Under the pieces are notes generated by a model. The model was not told where the DNA came from. It saw only the letters and a program-made list of their open reading frames with translations, and ran no database searches. Position numbers and translations under genes: made by a program. Below, one piece after another: positions 1 through 8,620 of a stretch of DNA of 64,000 nt. The DNA is taken from positions 962,001-1,026,000 of the forward strand of contig CP002278.1 in assembly GCA_000166095.1 (NCBI GenBank), given 5' to 3'. The DNA is from Methanothermus fervidus DSM 2088 (lineage in GTDB: Archaea; Methanobacteriota; Methanobacteria; DSM-2088; Methanothermaceae). The stretch's first letter is position 1, and each line of letters opens with the position of its first letter.

Positions 1-455
1 TAAATTATGATTTTAATTTAGGAGTTTTAATGTATCAAAAAGAATTTGCACAACGTCTCATTGCTAAACCAGGTACTTCCAATTATTCAAGATTGTCAGT
101 CATGATGTATTTTAAGGCAAATGTAGAATTATTAGATATTATACCACCAAAATCGTTTATTCCAAGACCTAAAGTAAAATCAGCGATTGTTAAGATAATC
201 CCAAAGAAGAAATTTAAAATTAATAGATTTTTTGAAAATGTGTGTCGGGCATTATTTCAGCATAAAAGGAAAAAATCAAAAAAAGCATTGATTGAATCAT
301 CACATGAACTTAACATGAATAAATCAAAATTAAAACAAATTTTGGAAAGATTAGACCCAAAGTTAGCAGAAAAAAGAGTATTTAAATTAACACCAAATGA
401 AATTCTCAAAATATCAAAATTTATTGAGGAACATGATAAAGTACAAAAACCTTAA
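1..455 (+). CDS. ksgA: 16S rRNA dimethyladenosine transferase KsgA/Dim1, 5' truncated by window edge
   Basis: Dimethylates the two adjacent adenosines in the 3'-terminal helix of 16S rRNA during small-subunit maturation. The frame is open from base 3 and reads NLGVLMYQKEFAQRL before the first ATG at 30, so that ATG is internal and the gene begins outside the window. What remains is the C-terminal part of the Rossmann domain (MYQKEFAQRL, FIPRPKVKSAIV, the usual IPP.sF.P.P.V.S motif) and the small helical RNA-binding domain. The N-terminal SAM-binding motif is not in view. It overlaps the next gene by 23 bases, which suggests a common transcript. Confidence 0.93.
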   Translation, partial: NYDFNLGVLMYQKEFAQRLIAKPGTSNYSRLSVMMYFKANVELLDIIPPKSFIPRPKVKSAIVKIIPKKKFKINRFFENVCRALFQHKRKKSKKALIESSHELNMNKSKLKQILERLDPKLAEKRVFKLTPNEILKISKFIEEHDKVQKP

Positions 456-1020
456 ATTTAAAACATGTCCAAAAGTTTATGAACCTTCAGATGACACATT
501 TTTGTTACTTAAAAATTTAAAAATATGTAAAGATGATAAAGTATTGGAAATAGGTACGGGAATAGGTATAATAGCTATATTTGCATCACAGATAGCTAGA
601 GAAGTTGTTGCAACCGATATAAATCCCTATGCTATTCAATGTGCTAAAAAAAATGCGCAAATAAATTCTGTAAAAAACATTAAATTTCTTGAAGGAAATC
701 TTTTTGAACCCATAAATGAAAAGTTCAATACAATTTTATTTAATCCTCCTTATTTACCAACAGAAGATTTTAAAGAATTAAAGGATGAGTTATGCTTAGC
801 ATGGGATGGAGGAAGCAATGGAAGAAAAATCATTGATAGATTTTTAAAAGAAGTAGACAAATATTTAAAACCTGATGGGAAAATTCAATTAGTCCAATCA
901 TCTCTTTCAAATCCAAATAAAACAATTGATATACTGGAAAGAAAAGGATTTGAAGTTGAAATAACTGCATCAAAGAAATTATTCTTTGAAGAATTGTTGG
1001 TAATAACTGCATTTAAGTGA
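433..1020 (+). CDS. HemK/PrmC-like N5-glutamine methyltransferase
   Basis: SAM-dependent class I methyltransferase of about 195 residues. The SAM loop VLEIGTGIGIIA (near residues 36-47) and the catalytic NPPY tetrad (near residue 105) mark the HemK/Mtq2 group, which methylates the Gln of the GGQ motif in release factors. I start it at ATG 433, preceded by GAGG, because the upstream ATG at 397 would add a tail encoded inside ksgA. In archaea such enzymes work with a Trm112-like partner, but none is seen here. The 3' end overlaps hpt by 4 bases (GTGA). Substrate aRF1 is inferred from the family. Confidence 0.85.
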   Translation: MIKYKNLKFKTCPKVYEPSDDTFLLLKNLKICKDDKVLEIGTGIGIIAIFASQIAREVVATDINPYAIQCAKKNAQINSVKNIKFLEGNLFEPINEKFNTILFNPPYLPTEDFKELKDELCLAWDGGSNGRKIIDRFLKEVDKYLKPDGKIQLVQSSLSNPNKTIDILERKGFEVEITASKKLFFEELLVITAFK

Positions 1021-1595
1021 TTGAAATGTTAGAGAAACTAAAATCTACCTTAGAAAAATCTCCTGTAATAAAAAAAGGAGAATATCATTATTTTGTGAGT
1101 CCTGTAACTGATGGAATACCCCTAACAGAGCCCAATCTACTGATGGAGATCGTAGATGCAATAGAAAAGAAATTTGATTTGGAAGATATAGATAAAATAG
1201 TATGCATTGAAGCAATGGGGATACATTTAGCAACAGCATTGTCAATAAAAACAGGGATACCTTTTGTAGTAATCAGGAAAAAGAAATATGGACTTCCCGG
1301 AGAAGTAGAAATACGACAAGTTACAGGATATGGAGAATCAAATCTATATGTAAATGGTGTTAATTCTGGAGACAAAATTTTAGTGATTGATGATGTTGTA
1401 AGTACTGGAGGAACATTGATTTCTGTTATAAATGCATTGAAAAAAATTAGTGCAGATATAAAATATGTCATAGCTGTTGTAGAAAAAGGTGAAGGAAGAA
1501 AAAAGGTAGAAAAAGAAACTGGAACTAAAGTTAATACCCTTGTTAAAGTTGATGTAATAGATGGTGAGGTGAAAATTATAAACAATGAAGTATGA
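1017..1595 (+). CDS. hpt: Purine phosphoribosyltransferase, archaeal Hpt type
   Basis: Salvages hypoxanthine (or another 6-oxo or 6-amino purine) with PRPP to give the nucleotide. The PRPP-binding motif reads VLVIDDVVSTGGT (about residues 119-132) and an aromatic, hydrophobic N-terminal segment (FVSPVTDGIPLTEP) is typical of the methanogen branch. About 192 residues from GTG 1017, which overlaps the upstream stop as GTGA; ATG 1026 is an alternative start. It overlaps dph2 by 11 bases. Base specificity cannot be read from the sequence. Confidence 0.88.
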   Translation: MIEMLEKLKSTLEKSPVIKKGEYHYFVSPVTDGIPLTEPNLLMEIVDAIEKKFDLEDIDKIVCIEAMGIHLATALSIKTGIPFVVIRKKKYGLPGEVEIRQVTGYGESNLYVNGVNSGDKILVIDDVVSTGGTLISVINALKKISADIKYVIAVVEKGEGRKKVEKETGTKVNTLVKVDVIDGEVKIINNEV

Positions 1596-2598
1596 TTTTA
1601 AGTTAAATAAGGTAATTAAAAAAATAAAAGAAAAAAATGCAAAAAATGTAGTTTTACAATTTCCAGAAGGTCTTAGGCCAAAGGCAATTGACATAGCTAA
1701 AAAAATAGAGTCTAAAACCAATGTAAATGTAATTATTTCGGCAGATTCATGTTATGGTGCATGTGATGTCGCAGATAAAAAATATTATGGAATTGTTGAT
1801 TTAATAGTACATTATGGTCATACACCATTGCCTATTAAAACAAAGGTTCCAACAATTTTTGTTGAAGCTTTCTCTACTTTAGATTTTAAAGACATTAAAA
1901 ATCTTTTAAAACAAGCCATAGATTATATTGGGAAAGACAAGAAAATTGGATTAGTTTCAGTTGCACAACATCTTCCATTACTTAAAAAAATTAAAAAATA
2001 TCTAGAAAAAAAAGGTAAAGAAGTTGTAATGAAAAAAGGAATTGGGACAAAACCTGGGCAAGTTTTGGGATGTAATTTTTCTTCGGTTAAAAATTTAGAT
2101 GTTGATACTTATTTGTTTATTGGTGGTGGAAACTTTCATGCACTAGGAATAAAATTAGCAACAAAGAAACCAGTAGTTATTGTAGATCCATACGAAGGTG
2201 AAGTAAGAAACATAGAAAGGTTCGCAAAAAAAATTATGAAAATAAGATTTGCTAAAATAATAAAAGCTCAAAAAGCAAAAACTTGGGGAATATTGATGTC
2301 ATCAAAACCAGGCCAACTTAGACAAGAATTAGCATTAAAACTAAAAAATAAATTAAAAGCTCATGGCAAAAAATCATTTCTCATAATTTTAGATAACATA
2401 GTCCCCGAATTTTTACAATCTTTTACAGGTATAGATGCTTTTGTTTCTACTGCTTGCCCTCGTATTGCTATTGATGATTCTTATCTTTTTAAAAAACCCG
2501 TATTAACACCTAAGGAACTAGAAATTGTATTAGGTGAGAGAAGTTGGGAAGAATATGAATTAGACGAAATAATTTGGGAGGAAGGGAATGAAAACTAA
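1585..2598 (+). CDS. dph2: Diphthamide synthase Dph2 (noncanonical radical SAM)
   Basis: Transfers the 3-amino-3-carboxypropyl group of SAM to a histidine of elongation factor 2, the first step of diphthamide synthesis. It is 337 residues long, with the three spaced cysteines that bind the 4Fe-4S cluster visible in DSCYGACDVAD (about 57-60), GQVLGCNFS (about 160) and VSTACPRIAIDD (about 285). No CxxxC radical-SAM motif is present, as expected for this family. It sits between hpt and csl4 with overlaps of about 10 bases on both sides, so it is almost certainly co-transcribed. Confidence 0.92.
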   Translation: MKYDFKLNKVIKKIKEKNAKNVVLQFPEGLRPKAIDIAKKIESKTNVNVIISADSCYGACDVADKKYYGIVDLIVHYGHTPLPIKTKVPTIFVEAFSTLDFKDIKNLLKQAIDYIGKDKKIGLVSVAQHLPLLKKIKKYLEKKGKEVVMKKGIGTKPGQVLGCNFSSVKNLDVDTYLFIGGGNFHALGIKLATKKPVVIVDPYEGEVRNIERFAKKIMKIRFAKIIKAQKAKTWGILMSSKPGQLRQELALKLKNKLKAHGKKSFLIILDNIVPEFLQSFTGIDAFVSTACPRIAIDDSYLFKKPVLTPKELEIVLGERSWEEYELDEIIWEEGNEN

Positions 2599-3187
2599 AG
2601 TAAAAAGTGGAGATTTAGTACTTCCAGGAGATACATTAGGTATAAGCGAAGAATTTATTCCTCTCCACAATACTTATGAAGAGAATGGTAAAATAAAATC
2701 TTTAATTGTAGGGCGAGTATTAAAGGATTATAGAAATAAGACTATTTCTGTGATGCCATGCTTAGAATTACCTCCTATTTTAAAGAAAAATACACATGTA
2801 ATTGGTGAAGTAATTGATATTAAAGAAGAGAAGATAGCATTAGTTAGACTTCTGGGTGTCAAAGGGCTTAAAAGACCTATTTTTACTAATTTGATCGCTG
2901 GAATTTATCTTCCAAATGTTCAAAGAGCTTATTTAAATAAAATGAGTGATGCATTCCATATTGGCGACATTGTGGAAGCTAAAATTCATGAAATGTTAGG
3001 GTTAAGTTATATATCTTTAAGAACAGTTGAAAAAGATTTAGGAGTGATAAGAGCTCTCTGTACTAAATGTAGAAATCCTATGGCAAAGATTGGAAGAAAT
3101 CTTGTAAAATGTACGAATTGTGGGAATATAGAGAAAAGAAAACTTTCTATCAACTATATCATAAAGGGGGAGAAAAATGAAAATTAA
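2588..3187 (+). CDS. csl4: Exosome RNA-binding subunit Csl4
   Basis: Cap protein of the archaeal RNA exosome. The 199 residues show an N-terminal barrel (SGDLVLPGDTLGISEEF), an S1 RNA-binding domain in the middle (GDIVEAKIHEMLGLSYISLRT) and a C-terminal zinc ribbon with CTKC (about 158-161) and CTNC (about 176-179). The zinc ribbon contacts DnaG in characterised archaeal exosomes. The gene overlaps dph2 and rpoL by 11 bases each. GGGAGGAAGGG within the end of dph2 serves as its ribosome-binding site. Confidence 0.92.
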   Translation: MKTKVKSGDLVLPGDTLGISEEFIPLHNTYEENGKIKSLIVGRVLKDYRNKTISVMPCLELPPILKKNTHVIGEVIDIKEEKIALVRLLGVKGLKRPIFTNLIAGIYLPNVQRAYLNKMSDAFHIGDIVEAKIHEMLGLSYISLRTVEKDLGVIRALCTKCRNPMAKIGRNLVKCTNCGNIEKRKLSINYIIKGEKNEN

Positions 3188-3437
3188 AATAACTAAAGAA
3201 ACAAAAAACGAATTAGAGATTATACTGAAAGGTGAAAACCATACTTTCTGTAATTTATTAAGAAAAAAGCTTTTGGAAGATAAAGATGTGGAAGTCGCTG
3301 CATATACAATAGATCATCCAATTGTTGGAGAACCAAGATTATATGTTAGAGGAAAAAATCCAAAACAATCTTTGTTAAAAGCTGCTAAAAATATAAAAGA
3401 AAACTTCAATGAATTTAAAAAAATTTTAGAGTCATGA
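3177..3437 (+). CDS. rpoL: RNA polymerase subunit L
   Basis: Small RNAP assembly subunit that pairs with RpoD, the archaeal counterpart of the alpha dimer and of eukaryotic RPB11/AC19. It has 86 residues with the family signature HTFCNLLRKKL (about residues 22-32) followed by VAAYTIDHPIVGEPRLYV. The start lies inside the end of csl4, after AAAGGGGGAGA. The 3' end overlaps DUF99 by 4 bases (ATGA). Confidence 0.95.
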   Translation: MKIKITKETKNELEIILKGENHTFCNLLRKKLLEDKDVEVAAYTIDHPIVGEPRLYVRGKNPKQSLLKAAKNIKENFNEFKKILES

Positions 3438-4027
3438 TAAAAAAATTTAGAAGAATTAAAGAAGAAATAAGGATTTTAGGAATAGATGATGCCCCTTTTA
3501 AACCTTTTAAAAAAAGCCAGGTGTTAGTTGTTGGCACTATTTTTCGTGGAAATAAGGCATTAGATGGTGTTCTAAGTACTCATGTTGAAGTTGATGGAGA
3601 AGATGCTACAAAAAAACTTGTTGAGATGATCAACAACACCAGACATAAAGATCAGTTAGGTGTTGTAATGCTTGATGGCATTACATTTGCAGGATTTAAT
3701 ATTGTAGATATAGAGAAGTTATTTAATAAAACAAAAATACCAGTTATAGTGATTATCAAAAAATTTCCAAATAGAAATAAAATTAAAGAAGCATTAAAAA
3801 AGCATTTTAAGGATTGGAAAGAAAGATGGAAAAAGGTTCTTAATGCAGGTAAAATCTATAAAGTAGAAAATTTAGACTTATATATTCAAATAAAAGGTTT
3901 AAAATTGAAGGACGCAATAAAAATTGTTAAATTGAGTATAAAATATGGAATTACACCTGAACCTATCCGTGTAGCTCATCTAATAGCATCTGGGATTGAA
4001 AAGGGTGAATCTCGTGGCAAAGTATAA
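3434..4027 (+). CDS. DUF99/UPF0215 family protein (endonuclease V-like fold)
   Basis: 197-residue archaeal conserved protein. The motifs RILGIDDAPF (about 13-22) and GVVMLDGITFAGFN (about 73-86) are characteristic of DUF99, a family related to endonuclease V. Its position beside PCNA, GINS and the EndoQ-like gene in this operon is compatible with a role in repair of deaminated DNA, but that is inference. It starts at ATG 3434, overlapping rpoL by 4 bases, and its last 14 bases are shared with the NUDIX gene. Confidence 0.8.
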   Translation: MIKKFRRIKEEIRILGIDDAPFKPFKKSQVLVVGTIFRGNKALDGVLSTHVEVDGEDATKKLVEMINNTRHKDQLGVVMLDGITFAGFNIVDIEKLFNKTKIPVIVIIKKFPNRNKIKEALKKHFKDWKERWKKVLNAGKIYKVENLDLYIQIKGLKLKDAIKIVKLSIKYGITPEPIRVAHLIASGIEKGESRGKV

Positions 4028-4442
4028 AAGTCCAAAACTTACTGTCGATATTATAATAATGGATTCTAAGGGTAAAATTGTTTTAATAAAAAGAAAAAAA
4101 GATCCTTATAAGAACTTTTGGGCATTGCCTGGTGGATTTGTAGAATATGGTGAAAAGGTTGAAGAAGCTGCAATTAGGGAAGCTAAAGAAGAAACAGGAC
4201 TCAATATAAAACTAAAAAAATTGGTTGGAGTATATTCAGATCCTAATAGAGATCCGCGCGGCCATGTTGTAAGTATATGTTATCTTGCTTCCCCAGTTTC
4301 TGGAAAACTTAAAGCAAAAACAGATGCCAAAGACGTTTCATTATTTAATATAGAAGAAATCGATAATATCAAATTAGCATTTGATCATGCTAAAATGATA
4401 AAAGATGCTCTTGAATTACTTGAACATGAAAATTTATATTAA
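4014..4442 (+). CDS. NUDIX hydrolase, ADP-ribose pyrophosphatase-like
   Basis: Hydrolyses nucleoside diphosphates linked to another moiety. The NUDIX box GGFVEYGEKVEEAAIREAKEE(TGL) is complete, including the REAKEE metal-binding core (about residues 36-60). I choose GTG 4014, preceded by GGTGA five bases upstream, rather than the longer TTG frame from 3996. About 142 residues. The operon neighbours are transcription and replication genes; the substrate cannot be inferred beyond the family. Confidence 0.85.
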   Translation: MAKYKSPKLTVDIIIMDSKGKIVLIKRKKDPYKNFWALPGGFVEYGEKVEEAAIREAKEETGLNIKLKKLVGVYSDPNRDPRGHVVSICYLASPVSGKLKAKTDAKDVSLFNIEEIDNIKLAFDHAKMIKDALELLEHENLY

Positions 4443-4486
4443 CAACAAAGGATAGCAAATTAAGTAAGAAAAATTGGAGGTTGAAA

Positions 4487-4804
4487 ATGGAATTTTGTCC
4501 TAAATGTAAAGCATTGATGGTTTCCAAAAACGGTGTATTGAAATGTACAAGATGTGGATACGAAAAAAAATTAGACAAAAATGTAATTAACACGTATAAA
4601 ACTACGGAAAAAGTTGGAAAAAGAGAAGCCGTGATTTTCACGAAGTCTGAAGTAAAAACCATGCCTACAGTTAAAAAAGAATGTCCTAAATGTGGTAACA
4701 ATGAAGCCTATTGGTGGTTACAACAAACAAGGAGAGCTGACGAATCAGAAACAAGATTCTTTAGATGTACAAAATGTAAATATACATGGCGTGAATATGA
4801 TTAG
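4487..4804 (+). CDS. tfs: Transcription elongation factor TFS (TFIIS-like)
   Basis: Stimulates transcript cleavage by backtracked RNA polymerase. About 105 residues with two zinc ribbons: the N-terminal CPKC...CTRC (about 4-25) and the C-terminal CPKC...CTKC. The catalytic acidic hairpin RRADESETRFFRC is complete, so it should be an active TFS rather than an RpoM-like inhibitor paralogue. It starts at ATG 4487 after a strong GGAGGTTGA; the TTG six bases upstream is an in-frame alternative. Confidence 0.93.
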   Translation: MEFCPKCKALMVSKNGVLKCTRCGYEKKLDKNVINTYKTTEKVGKREAVIFTKSEVKTMPTVKKECPKCGNNEAYWWLQQTRRADESETRFFRCTKCKYTWREYD

Positions 4805-4821
4805 TAATTAGTGGTGTAATT

Positions 4822-5115
4822 ATGAAAAAGATATTACATGAAAAAATATCTAAATTTAAAAAAAATAAAGGAAAAATTGTGAAATTGACATGTCTTATAA
4901 TTGGATCCTCGTTAGTCATCTTTGGCTCTTTAAATTTACTTACTCCCACCGAAAGGTTTGTAGATAATATAGTTGTTAGTGAAAAGTCTATAATGACAGC
5001 ATTTTTAATTTTAACAGGATTGGTGATAGGAACTGGTGCAGTAGCAGATGATATCAGTAAAAAATTATTTAAAGACTTCCATAGGAAAGTCTCCAGTTTA
5101 GAGGAGGAAGATTAA
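4822..5115 (+). CDS. Small two-helix membrane protein, unknown
   Basis: 97 residues: a basic N-terminal stretch (residues 1-20), a hydrophobic helix at about 22-42 (LTCLIIGSSLVIFGSLNLL), an extracytoplasmic-like loop, a second helix at about 57-76 (SIMTAFLILTGLVIGTGAV), then a charged tail ending EEED. I do not recognise a family. Its stop is directly followed by the PCNA start, and the tail codons carry GAGGAGGAAG, the PCNA ribosome-binding site, so the two are translated from one message. Confidence 0.7.
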   Translation: MKKILHEKISKFKKNKGKIVKLTCLIIGSSLVIFGSLNLLTPTERFVDNIVVSEKSIMTAFLILTGLVIGTGAVADDISKKLFKDFHRKVSSLEEED

Positions 5116-5847
5116 ATGCTTAAAGCAAGATTATCTGATCCAGACATTTTAAAAAGTAGTTTTGATGCTATAAGTGGTATCATAGATGAAGTTCAAATGA
5201 TAGCAAAGGAAGATGGTATATATATGGATGCAATAGATCGTAGCCACATAACCTTTGTGCATTTAGAATTAAAGAATGAATTATTTGATGAATATAGTGT
5301 TGATGGTGAAGAAAAAATAAATATAGATACTGAAGAGTTAGTAAAAGTATTAAAGAGAGTAAGAAGTACAGAAATAATAACATTGGAAACTGATGAGAAC
5401 AATCTCATTATTTCAATTGAAAATGATGCAAAAAGATCATTTAGGATTAGATTGATAGATATAAGTTATGAAAAACCTAAAACTCCAAAACTAGATTTGC
5501 CTGTTTCTGTAGAAGTTCCAGTTGATGTTTTAAGAGATGCTATCAGAGATTTAGAAATGTTTAATGACAAAATAGTTTTTGAAGTAGATGAGAACAAACT
5601 CTTGATTACAGGAGAAAGTGAATTTGGAGATGTAAAAATTGAATATCCACATGCAGAAGAAGTAGATTCTAAGGTTAGAAGTGTATATAGTTTAGAAAAA
5701 GTTAAAGAAATGTTAAAAGCTTATAAATTTAGTGATAGAGTTATTGTTTCTCTCGGAAACGATACACCTCTCGATCTTACATTTGAACTTCCTGAAGGAG
5801 AAGGTAGATTAACTTTTCTACTAGCTCCTAGATTGGAGGCTGAATAA
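5116..5847 (+). CDS. pcn: DNA polymerase sliding clamp PCNA
   Basis: Ring-shaped processivity clamp for DNA polymerase, FEN1, ligase and repair nucleases. It has 243 residues, the normal length, with the N-terminal LSDPDILKSSFDAISGIIDE, the interdomain connector near residues 115-130 and the C-terminal LTFLLAPRLE typical of archaeal PCNA. It is a single-copy gene in this window and lies immediately upstream of a GINS subunit, a common archaeal replication pairing. Confidence 0.96.
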   Translation: MLKARLSDPDILKSSFDAISGIIDEVQMIAKEDGIYMDAIDRSHITFVHLELKNELFDEYSVDGEEKINIDTEELVKVLKRVRSTEIITLETDENNLIISIENDAKRSFRIRLIDISYEKPKTPKLDLPVSVEVPVDVLRDAIRDLEMFNDKIVFEVDENKLLITGESEFGDVKIEYPHAEEVDSKVRSVYSLEKVKEMLKAYKFSDRVIVSLGNDTPLDLTFELPEGEGRLTFLLAPRLEAE

Positions 5848-5876
5848 TAATTTGATTTTTAATTTATTGTGGTGAA

Positions 5877-6425
5877 ATGGATCTACGTAAATTCTTTAAA
5901 AAACTTCGGGAAATACATAGAAACGAAAGGATAAGTAGTAAATTAACAAAAATTGATAAAAATTTTTATAAAAAAACAAACAAATATTTAAAGGAGCTTA
6001 AAAATTCTATAAAAGATGATCCATTTTCAAGGCAAGAATTATTTTTCCAATCAAAAAGGATTATTACAGAAATATGTGAAAGAAGAGAACGCAAAATTGT
6101 TAATAAATTATTGACAAATTTTCAAAAAAATTATGATATTGTAGAAGGTAGTAAAAAAACTATTGATTCGGCACCAAAAAATTTAACTCCTGAGGAAAAA
6201 GAACTTTATTTCTCTCTACTAGAAGTATTAAAAAAATACAGAGAAAAAATACATAGAACTAAGCCTATTAAGAATTACAAAACCATAATTATATTAGATA
6301 ACATACCTTCTATTGTAGGCATAGATAAAAAAATATATGGTCCATTTAGAGAACAAGATGTCGTAGTCTTACCAAAGCTTAATGCAAGAATATTCCTTAA
6401 ATATAAGAAAGGTAAAAGAATATGA
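5877..6425 (+). CDS. GINS complex subunit (Gins51-like)
   Basis: Component of the replicative CMG-like helicase assembly with MCM and GAN/RecJ. 182 residues: a helical A domain (1-125) rich in Lys and Glu and a small C-terminal B domain (about 135-180) ending [18 protein letters not shown], which matches the GINS B-domain pattern DlvtLP..nA..L. The A-then-B order is that of Gins51 (Sld5/Psf1 class). It starts at ATG 5877 after GTGGTGA, about 30 bases past PCNA. Confidence 0.8.
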   Translation: MDLRKFFKKLREIHRNERISSKLTKIDKNFYKKTNKYLKELKNSIKDDPFSRQELFFQSKRIITEICERRERKIVNKLLTNFQKNYDIVEGSKKTIDSAPKNLTPEEKELYFSLLEVLKKYREKIHRTKPIKNYKTIIILDNIPSIVGIDKKIYGPFREQDVVVLPKLNARIFLKYKKGKRI

Positions 6426-6435
6426 GGTGAAGAAA

Positions 6436-6711
6436 ATGAAAATACCTAAGGAAGTGAGAAGATATTGCCCATATTGCAGAAAACATACGACACATGAGGT
6501 ATTTGAATCAAAAAGAAGGAAAGCTAGTGAACTAAAGTGGGGACAAAGACAGTTTAGAAGAGTGACAGCAGGTTATCGTGGTTATCCACGTCCATTACCT
6601 TCAGGAAGTAAACCAACAAAAAAAGTTGACTTAAGATTTAGATGTAAAGAATGCGGTAAAGCCCATAGTAAAAGAAAGACATTTAGAGCTGGTAGAATAG
6701 AATTTGTATGA
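6436..6711 (+). CDS. rpl44e: Large ribosomal subunit protein eL42 (L44e)
   Basis: Zinc-ribbon ribosomal protein near the E site of the 50S subunit. 91 residues, starting [18 protein letters not shown], with CPYC (about 11-14) and CKEC (about 73-76) as zinc ligands. I use ATG 6436 after GAGGTGAAG; the longer in-frame extension from 6382 lies inside the GINS gene and is not conserved family sequence. Followed after 11 bases by S27e. Confidence 0.95.
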   Translation: MKIPKEVRRYCPYCRKHTTHEVFESKRRKASELKWGQRQFRRVTAGYRGYPRPLPSGSKPTKKVDLRFRCKECGKAHSKRKTFRAGRIEFV

Positions 6712-6722
6712 GGGGGTTTTAG

Positions 6723-6896
6723 ATGCGCCCCCAAAGCAGATTTATAAAAATAAAATGTTTAGATTGTGGAAACCAACAAATAACATTTGATAGGGCTTCC
6801 TCAGTGGTTCGATGCTTAGTGTGTGGTAAAGTGCTGGTTAAACCACAAGGAGGCAAGGCAAAAATATTAGCAAAAGTTATAGAGACTGTGGATTAG
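6723..6896 (+). CDS. rps27e: Small ribosomal subunit protein eS27 (S27e)
   Basis: 57-residue zinc-ribbon protein, MRPQSRFIKIKCLDCGN, with CLDC (12-15) and CLVC (31-34) forming the zinc site. It was read directly from the DNA. The start follows GAGGGGGTTTTAG. It sits between L44e and aIF2-alpha, the conserved euryarchaeal order L44e-S27e-aIF2a-Nop10. Confidence 0.94.
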   Translation: MRPQSRFIKIKCLDCGNQQITFDRASSVVRCLVCGKVLVKPQGGKAKILAKVIETVD

Positions 6897-6907
6897 TGGT
6901 GTAGAAT

Positions 6908-7681
6908 ATGGCTTTAAAAGAATGGCCAGAAGAAGGCGAATTAGTAGTTGCTACAGTAAAAAAAGTTAGAGATTATGGTGCATTTGTAAGATTAGAAGAA
7001 TATAAAGGTAAAGAAGGATTTATACATATCTCAGAAGTTTCATCTGGTTGGGTAAAAAATATTAGGGATTTTGTAAAAGAAAATCAAAAAATCGTTGCAA
7101 GAGTTGTAAGAGTTAACCCTGTAAAAGGACAAGTAGATTTATCATTGAAAGGTATAAGAGAGGATCAAAAAAGGAAAAAAATCCAACAATGGAGAATAGA
7201 ACAAAAAGCTGAAAAGTTTTTAGAGTTAGCAGCAAAAAGTTTAAATAAAGATCTTGAAACAGCCTATAAAGAACTTGGCAAAATAGTTGTGGAAAATTTT
7301 GGAGATCTTTATGCAGTATTTGAAGTAGCAGCAGATGAGGGAGAAAAAGCATTAATAGATGTGGGTATTCCAAAAGATTGGGCAAAGGCAATTACAGAAG
7401 TCGCTGTAAAAAACATTAAGCCATCTAAAGTAAAAATAACAGGCTATGTAGATCTTATCTCCTATGCTCCAAATGGTGTAGAAATAATAAGAGATGCACT
7501 GAAGAAAATTGAAGATAAAGACATAGAAATTCAAGTTGTTGGAGCACCAAGATATAGAATAACAGTTACTTCCAAAGATTATCCTTCCGCTGAAAAGAAA
7601 CTTAGAAAAGCTGCTGAGAAATGCATATCATTTGTCGAAAAATTTGGTGGAAAAGGAGAATTTCATCGTGAAGTAACATGA
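6908..7681 (+). CDS. eif2a: Translation initiation factor aIF2 alpha subunit
   Basis: Subunit of the heterotrimeric aIF2 that delivers initiator Met-tRNA. 257 residues: S1 domain at about 10-85 ([35 protein letters not shown]), a helical domain at about 86-170 and the C-terminal alpha-beta domain that binds the gamma subunit. Starts at ATG 6908 after GTGGTG and overlaps nop10 by 4 bases (ATGA). Confidence 0.95.
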   Translation: MALKEWPEEGELVVATVKKVRDYGAFVRLEEYKGKEGFIHISEVSSGWVKNIRDFVKENQKIVARVVRVNPVKGQVDLSLKGIREDQKRKKIQQWRIEQKAEKFLELAAKSLNKDLETAYKELGKIVVENFGDLYAVFEVAADEGEKALIDVGIPKDWAKAITEVAVKNIKPSKVKITGYVDLISYAPNGVEIIRDALKKIEDKDIEIQVVGAPRYRITVTSKDYPSAEKKLRKAAEKCISFVEKFGGKGEFHREVT

Positions 7682-7851
7682 AAATGAAAAAATGTAAAGT
7701 ATGTGGTGAATATACATTAAAAGATAAGTGTCCTTATTGTGGAGGGGAAGTAAGGATTCCTCGCCCAGCCCGATTTTCCCCAGAAGATAAATATGGGAAG
7801 TACCGGCGTATATTAAAAAAACAAACTATCCTTAGGGGAGAAAAAACATGA
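7678..7851 (+). CDS. nop10: H/ACA ribonucleoprotein protein Nop10
   Basis: 57-residue subunit of the H/ACA pseudouridylation RNP. The reading from ATG 7678 gives [16 protein letters not shown] with CKVC (6-9) and CPYC (18-21), followed by the family motif [16 protein letters not shown]. It overlaps both neighbours by 4 bases as ATGA, so it is translationally coupled to aIF2-alpha and to the PAC2 gene. Confidence 0.94.
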   Translation: MKMKKCKVCGEYTLKDKCPYCGGEVRIPRPARFSPEDKYGKYRRILKKQTILRGEKT

Positions 7852-8618
7852 AAAATACATTTATAAAGGTCTTAAAAGAAATTGAGCTAGAAAAACCAAT
7901 ATTTATAGAGGCATTGCCTGGTATAGGGCATGTAGGTAAACTAGCTGCAGACCATATAATACATGAATTAAATGCTGAAAAATTTGCAGAACTTTATTCA
8001 CCATCTTTTCCACCACAAGTATTGGTCAAAAAAGATGGAACTATAGAAATGATGAAAAATGAATTTTACTATCTAAAAAATATTGGAGAAAATGAGGATG
8101 ATTACATTATATTAGTTGGAAATACACAAGGATTATCTCCAGAAGGACAATATGAAATTTGTAGTAATGTTATAGATTTCATTGAAAAATTTGATGTGAA
8201 AATGATATATACATTAGGAGGATTAGCTACAGGACAAACTGTTGAAAAACCAAGAGTTTTCGGAGCAGTTACAAATAAAAAACTTGCAGAAAAATTAAAA
8301 AAGCATGATGTAATAATAAGATCAGAAGGTGGAATAGTTGGTGCATCTGGACTACTTCTTGCATTAGGTCAGATGAAAGGAATTGAAGGAGCATGTTTGA
8401 TGGGTGAAACTCCTGGATATTATGTAGATGCAGAAGCTGCAAAAGCATTGCTTGAAAGATTGATGGACATTCTTGGAATTTCAGTAGATACTTCTAAACT
8501 TGAAGAAAGAGCTAAGAAAATTAGGAAAGTATTACATAAGGCTAAACGCCTGGAAGAAGAAATGTTAGAACGTATGAAACCTAAAGCTGGTGACGAAGAC
8601 TTAAGATACATCGGATAA
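7848..8618 (+). CDS. PAC2 family protein (proteasome assembly chaperone homologue)
   Basis: 256 residues of the archaeal PAC2 (DUF75) family, related to eukaryotic proteasome assembly chaperone 2. The typical motif [20 protein letters not shown] appears at about residues 18-37, and TLGGLATGQ and [13 protein letters not shown] follow. The C-terminal 40 residues are a Lys/Glu-rich helix. It is the last gene of the translation cluster and the first of two PAC2 paralogues in the window (the other at 22571-23323). Function in archaea is not established. Confidence 0.87.
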   Translation: MKNTFIKVLKEIELEKPIFIEALPGIGHVGKLAADHIIHELNAEKFAELYSPSFPPQVLVKKDGTIEMMKNEFYYLKNIGENEDDYIILVGNTQGLSPEGQYEICSNVIDFIEKFDVKMIYTLGGLATGQTVEKPRVFGAVTNKKLAEKLKKHDVIIRSEGGIVGASGLLLALGQMKGIEGACLMGETPGYYVDAEAAKALLERLMDILGISVDTSKLEERAKKIRKVLHKAKRLEEEMLERMKPKAGDEDLRYIG

Positions 8619-8620
8619 AT

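Noticed and set aside
1088-1585. 165-residue minus-strand open frame
   Set aside because: Antisense shadow of hpt; Ser/Thr/Phe-rich composition typical of antisense reading.
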